A DNA stretch of 64,000 nucleotides, taken from JBMNGN01 sp050949865 (lineage in GTDB: Bacteria > Bacillota > Syntrophomonadia > Syntrophomonadales > Syntrophomonadaceae). Position 1 is the stretch's first letter. The number at the start of each line of letters is the position of its first letter. The stretch lies in NCBI GenBank assembly GCA_050949865.1, contig JBMNGN010000002.1, forward strand, positions 62,001 to 126,000, in the 5' to 3' direction. The notes below the pieces were generated by a model that was given only the letters and a program-made list of their open reading frames with translations, was not told the DNA's origin and searched no databases. Position numbers and translations under genes: made by a program. Shown in pieces: positions 61,970-64,000 of the stretch.

Positions 61970-63058
61970 ATGATAAGTTTTACCAAGAACAAAAATAAGC
62001 TCGTATTGATTTGTCTAATCTTGCTGTTTGCTTTTACTTTATCGGGTTGTGGCGGCAGCAGCGGAGACAGCTCCAGTGATTCCGGACAGACAGATAATTC
62101 TGGTACCCCAGGAGAAAAGACTAATTTTGTGTTCTTATCCGGCCCGACAGGCACTACCTGGTATTCACAGGCCTCAGCCTTACCTGCCATTGTCAGCAAG
62201 GAATATGATTGGAAAGTAGATGTTCGACCGGGGTCTGCCATCAGCAATGTCATAATGATCGAAGAAGGGAAAGCGGACTTGGGCCTGACCTATTCATCCT
62301 TCTTGGGAGCTATGGCCCGGGGGGAAGTTGTAGCCCAACAGGGAGAAAATGAATACTTTACAGAACCGATAAAAAATACTATGCAATTGTTTAATTCTAC
62401 AACAGGTGCTTATTATTTACTGGTAGACGCCAATTCCCCGTATTACAATATAAGTGATTTGAAAGGAAAACCTATAAGATATGTAACTTACCCGGCCGGT
62501 TTTACCGCCAAATTTGTCCCGGAGAAAATGCTGGAGTTACATGGGATACAGCTTTCCGATTTTGAAAAAGCCGGCGGAAAGGTGATTACCGTCAGTAAAT
62601 ATCAGGAGGCCTGTGACCTGCTGGCCAAAGGCCAGGTAGACTGCATCGCCTATGTGGCAGCCGCCAATTCCCAGGTAGCAGCCCTTACAGAACTGGAATC
62701 CCAGAGGGAGTTCAGGATCCTAGAGCTGGATAAAGAAGTGGTACCTGAAATCACCGCCAAAATACCGGTATCCCTAATTACCATACCGGCAGGGCTACAG
62801 AAAAGCATTAAAAAGGATACCGAGGCAATAGGTGACATTACAGTCTGGGTATGCAGCAAGGACTTATCCGAAGAAACAGTTGAAAAAATGTGCGATGCGG
62901 TATTGAAAAATATGGATGTAATGGCCGAAACGGCGAATACCGAATTTGAAGGATTTACTGCTAAAGAGATGAGCAGGATAGCTGGAGTGGGTGATCAGAT
63001 ACCCTATCATCCCGGGGCAGTAAAGTTTTTTGCCAAACATGGCATTGAAGTTAAATAA
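61970..63058 (+). CDS. TAXI-family TRAP solute-binding lipoprotein 4
   Basis: 362 residues. Lipobox LSGC, short Ser/Gly/Asp linker, core FVFLSGPTGTTWYSQASALP and VDVRPGSAISNVIMIEEGKA. The leader peptide is close to that of copy 3 (MISFTKNKNKLVLICLILL), showing a recent tandem duplication. AYVAAANSQVAALTELE marks its own pocket variant. ATG 61970 after AAGGAGATGG is chosen; the frame opening at 61922 has no Shine-Dalgarno. A terminator follows. Confidence 0.93.
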   Translation: MISFTKNKNKLVLICLILLFAFTLSGCGGSSGDSSSDSGQTDNSGTPGEKTNFVFLSGPTGTTWYSQASALPAIVSKEYDWKVDVRPGSAISNVIMIEEGKADLGLTYSSFLGAMARGEVVAQQGENEYFTEPIKNTMQLFNSTTGAYYLLVDANSPYYNISDLKGKPIRYVTYPAGFTAKFVPEKMLELHGIQLSDFEKAGGKVITVSKYQEACDLLAKGQVDCIAYVAAANSQVAALTELESQREFRILELDKEVVPEITAKIPVSLITIPAGLQKSIKKDTEAIGDITVWVCSKDLSEETVEKMCDAVLKNMDVMAETANTEFEGFTAKEMSRIAGVGDQIPYHPGAVKFFAKHGIEVK

Positions 63059-63081
63059 ACTGAATAGATCAACACCGTATC

Positions 63082-63108
63082 AAGGGGCTATGAAAAGCAT
63101 AGCCCCTT
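63082..63108 (+). terminator. Terminator after TAXI-4
   Basis: AAGGGGCTATG (63082-63092) pairs perfectly with CATAGCCCCTT (63098-63108) around AAAAG. Confidence 0.75.
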
Positions 63109-63260
63109 TATGTAACAATTTGGTTATAAAGGAGGAAAATGGATAATAAATATGGAAACATATAAATAGTATAGCTACATATAGTATTGTAATTCATTGG
63201 AAAGGGGGGCAATGGTTTAAAAGTATTGCTATTGGCAGAATTTAAAGGGGGGTAGTATTT

Positions 63261-64000
63261 ATGTTTAAGAAAAAGATTAGAAGAAAAAGAATAGGTTTGC
63301 TGTTGGTAATGGCTGTTTTAGTTTTAACCTCATTCAGTCTGCTGGCTGGATGCGGTAGCAGTCAATCCGGTTCTGATAGTGCCGAAACCATTGACATTCT
63401 CAGCGGCCCTGCAGGTGCAGCCTGGTATGCAATAGGGTCTGGCTACGCCGGGATTTTAAAAACGGAATTGGGCTGGAATGCAAGTGTATTAACCGGCGCT
63501 GCCGTAAGCAACGTAGTCAATATAGACCAAGAGAGAGCGGATCTGGGCTTGACTTTTACCTCCTACTTGCCGGCTATGGCTAAAGGCGGGGAGGTAATAG
63601 TAGAAGTTGATGGCATTAAGTATTTTCAAGAACCGGTTAAGAATACCAGAATCATGTGCTATACCGGTACTGCAGTGTATCCGCTGATAGTAGATGCCAA
63701 ATCACCCTACAAGACGGTCGCGGACCTTAAGGATAAGCCAATCAGATATGTTACCTATCCCCAGGGTTTTAGCGCCAGGTATGTACCCGACCAAATCTTG
63801 AATGAATATGGTATTACCCATGAAAGTATTGAGAAAGCCGGGGGCAAGGTAATTATAGTAAGCAAATATACTGAAGCCACCGATTTGCTTGCCAAGGGCC
63901 AGGCAGATGTAATCAGTTTTGCCACTTCGGTAGTAACCCAGGCAGCAGCCCTATCCGAATTAGAAGCTCAGAAACCTTTCCGGGTCTTAACTACCGATGA
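63261..64000 (+). CDS. TAXI-family TRAP solute-binding lipoprotein 5, 3' truncated by the window
   Basis: The first 246 residues are visible. Basic N-terminus, signal peptide and lipobox LLAGC, then a short linker and TAXI core IDILSGPAGAAWYAIGSGYA. It is clearly divergent from copies 1-4: the WYSQASALP motif is replaced by WYAIGSGYAG, and VRPGSAISN by VLTGAAVSN. Later blocks (IRYVTYPQGFSARYVPDQI, KVIIVSKYTEATDLLAKGQA) align well. It starts at ATG 63261 behind GGGGGGTAG. It may pair with a different permease beyond the window. Confidence 0.9.
   Translation, partial: MFKKKIRRKRIGLLLVMAVLVLTSFSLLAGCGSSQSGSDSAETIDILSGPAGAAWYAIGSGYAGILKTELGWNASVLTGAAVSNVVNIDQERADLGLTFTSYLPAMAKGGEVIVEVDGIKYFQEPVKNTRIMCYTGTAVYPLIVDAKSPYKTVADLKDKPIRYVTYPQGFSARYVPDQILNEYGITHESIEKAGGKVIIVSKYTEATDLLAKGQADVISFATSVVTQAAALSELEAQKPFRVLTTD

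Overview
The window looks like the chromosome of a low-to-mid GC, endospore-forming, strictly anaerobic Firmicute of the Syntrophomonas type (Syntrophomonadaceae). This is an inference. It rests on an SspH-type spore protein, a SpoIID-domain protein, the thiN / cdaA-cdaR-glmM layout, a T-box-controlled ilv-leu operon, clostridial small ferredoxins, and a large beta-oxidation / CoA-transferase / TRAP-TAXI locus of the kind expected in a fatty-acid-oxidising syntroph. I see no tRNA, rRNA, CRISPR array, prophage or intact transposon.

Layout. 1-8.4 kb: the C-terminal part of an error-prone DnaE2/ImuC-type polymerase with a palindromic repeat inside its reading frame, an MFS exporter, a ferredoxin, an Rrf2 regulator, a short FtsH paralogue, the YvrJ/DUF2922/DUF1659 trio of tiny proteins, and a sirtuin. 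8.4-10.4 kb: a 661-aa protein I do not recognise. 10.4-22.9 kb: a complete branched-chain amino-acid operon, promoter - T-box - ilvE-ilvD-ilvB-ilvN-ilvC-leuA-leuC-leuD-leuB-cimA - terminator. CimA implies isoleucine synthesis through citramalate, sharing LeuCD and LeuB; cimA appears to start on AUU or to carry a one-base lesion. 22.9-34.5 kb: housekeeping and poorly known genes (sugar nucleotidyltransferase, HI0933-type flavoprotein, MoxR ATPase plus CoxE-type VWA protein, purC, CPBP protease, FmdB, rnhA, YkgJ, SpoIID-like, trmL, ferredoxin). 34.8-38.7 kb: thiN and the cyclic-di-AMP/cell-wall module cdaA-cdaR-glmM. 39-45.9 kb: DUF4489 protein, sspH, a decayed ABC-exporter locus, mnmA, a 37-aa membrane peptide behind two LexA-type boxes, a lipoprotein, a Mop protein, a cysteine-desulfurase-like enzyme, and a 191-nt structured RNA resembling 6S RNA.

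46.0-64.0 kb, all on the plus strand, is the metabolic core: an SDR, a family III CoA-transferase, TAXI solute-binding lipoprotein 1, a fused TRAP permease, CoA-transferase 1, 3-hydroxyacyl-CoA dehydrogenase, a ~610-aa acyl-CoA dehydrogenase, thiolase, CoA-transferase 2, then four more TAXI lipoproteins, the last cut by the window end. The likely logic is capture of a carboxylate by TAXI lipoproteins, uptake by the single TRAP permease, activation by CoA-transferases, and beta-oxidation to acetyl-CoA. No enoyl-CoA hydratase or electron-transfer flavoprotein is present, so these must be elsewhere. Hairpin terminators after several genes suggest that the binding proteins are expressed differently from the permease.

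The most notable observations are the putative SOS-controlled membrane peptide, the five-fold TAXI expansion beside duplicated CoA-transferases, the in-frame palindrome in the polymerase gene, the 6S-like RNA, and the AUU/frameshift start of cimA.
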